7,693 bases of DNA. Source: Clostridiales bacterium (GTDB taxonomy: Bacteria > Bacillota > Clostridia > Peptostreptococcales > JAAYPU01). Shown here in pieces: positions 7,090-7,693 of the stretch; the stretch's first letter is position 1; each line of letters starts with the position of its first letter. The stretch covers positions 1 to 7,693 of the forward strand of contig JAAYPU010000396.1 in the NCBI GenBank assembly GCA_012519645.1, given 5' to 3'. A model generated the notes under the pieces. That model made no database searches, was not told where the DNA came from, and worked only from the letters and a program-made list of their open reading frames with translations. Both the position numbers and the translations under genes were made by a program.

Positions 7090-7119
7090 ATACAATTTAA
7101 TACATATATTTATGCAAAC

Positions 7120-7148
7120 AAAAAACTCATGAGCATAAATCTCACAAG
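7120..7148 (-). terminator. Rho-independent terminator of the right-edge gene
   Basis: On the minus strand CTTGTGAG (7141-7148), a 7-base loop ATTTATG and CTCATGAG (7126-7133) form an 8-bp stem with two G-T pairs, followed by TTTTTT (7120-7125). Flanking A and T bases can lengthen the stem. It lies 34 bases after the stop of the right-edge gene and before the promoter region, so it separates the two transcription units, though the stem is modest. Confidence 0.65.
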
Positions 7149-7181
7149 TTCAAAATGAATAAAGATATTAGCTTATGTTCA

Positions 7182-7693
7182 TTATCTGTTAATTTCTTTC
7201 ATTATAACTTCTGTATTGCCTTCAAAAGTATAAAAATACGGCATATTATTATACATGACAAGAATGAACGGTTTTTCCTGACTTAGCAAGAAAATAAACA
7301 CTTCATTAACTGACATTATGCCCTGGTCTGTCAACCAGTGATTTTTAGTCCGCACCGAAGGCTCTAAGGGAACTTTGATAATATATCCATCTCTGGGCAT
7401 TGGTTTGATTTTAACGTATACACCCGTTATATTCTCTAAAATATTTACTACTTCATTTTGTATAATTTCATTTGACGGTATTTTTTTTACCACTGTGGAT
7501 GCGCCAATATCAAATATTTCTACATCTTTATAATCGTTTATATTGATTGAGGAAATAAAAGAAATAGCGTTAGTGGAATCCAGTTGATTTGCAACACACA
7601 TAAAAGAATCAAGCTTTGCCGAGAGTTTTTTGTTTTGATTATAAATGAGAAAATTGAAGCTTAAAGATATAATTAAAAGAATAGCAAATATAA
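7182..7693 (-). CDS. Membrane-anchored protein of unknown function, 5' end outside the window
   Basis: The frame is open from the stop at 7182-7184 to the right edge, giving 169 visible residues. An internal ATG at 7599-7601 would give only 139, but the 30 codons upstream continue without a stop and encode a hydrophobic segment (IFAILLIISLSFNFLIY) followed by NQNKKLSAKLDSF. That looks like the end of an N-terminal membrane anchor, so the true start lies beyond 7693 and ATG 7599 is internal. The rest is a soluble region of about 145 residues of mixed alpha/beta character with one cysteine (C32 of the visible part), and includes VYVKIKPMPRDGYIIKVPLE and FILVMYNNMPYFYTFEGN. I recognise no family. 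A terminator follows it, so it is probably not transcribed with the cyclase operon. Its role and any link to cAMP signalling are unknown. Confidence 0.7.
   Translation of the reverse strand, partial: IFAILLIISLSFNFLIYNQNKKLSAKLDSFMCVANQLDSTNAISFISSININDYKDVEIFDIGASTVVKKIPSNEIIQNEVVNILENITGVYVKIKPMPRDGYIIKVPLEPSVRTKNHWLTDQGIMSVNEVFIFLLSQEKPFILVMYNNMPYFYTFEGNTEVIMKEINR

Noticed and set aside
7126..7148. Possible CRP-like site (TGTGAG...CTCATG)
   Set aside because: The half-sites do not fit TGTGA-N6-TCACA spacing, and the same bases form a hairpin followed by six T, which is better explained as a terminator.

Overview
The window reads as a stretch of an AT-rich, probably clostridial (Firmicutes) chromosome. 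Pointers are strong GGAGG/AAGGGG-type Shine-Dalgarno sites, Gram-positive-style signal peptides, a copper-amine-oxidase-N-like 'stalk' domain (common on secreted proteins of Clostridia and Paenibacillus), and low GC between genes. No marker gene fixes the species. All supported genes lie on the minus strand, so the biology runs from right to left.

Layout from right to left. At the right edge (7182-7693) is the 3' part of a membrane-anchored protein I do not recognise; its start lies outside the window. A hairpin with a T-run (7120-7148) ends that unit. The next ~140 bases hold a candidate extended -10 promoter, a second TATAAT box and a 25-bp inverted repeat. Then comes a tight four-gene run: a CHASE2-type membrane adenylate cyclase (5172-6983, GTG start), a 1037-residue secreted FecR-domain protein (2052-5165), a secreted six-bladed NHL beta-propeller with a C-terminal stalk domain (533-2014), and a membrane-anchored GAF-domain protein (1-523) cut by the left edge. 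The gaps are 6, 37 and 9 bases, and three of the four genes carry a Shine-Dalgarno that overlaps or closely follows the preceding gene, so this is very likely one operon.

How the genes may work together (inference). The cyclase has every class III catalytic residue and an extracytoplasmic CHASE2 sensor. The two exported proteins (FecR and NHL/stalk) would sit on the same outer side as CHASE2. The GAF protein would be inside, and its visible end carries the N-K-x5-F-x3-D-E signature associated with cyclic-nucleotide-binding GAF domains. Together this suggests an envelope-to-cytoplasm cAMP circuit: outer sensors or ligands, a transmembrane cyclase and a cytoplasmic cAMP reader. The NHL and GAF genes are also in the same reading frame, separated by a single stop codon, as if they were the outer and inner halves of a split receptor. 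No stretch longer than about 200 bases lacks a gene.
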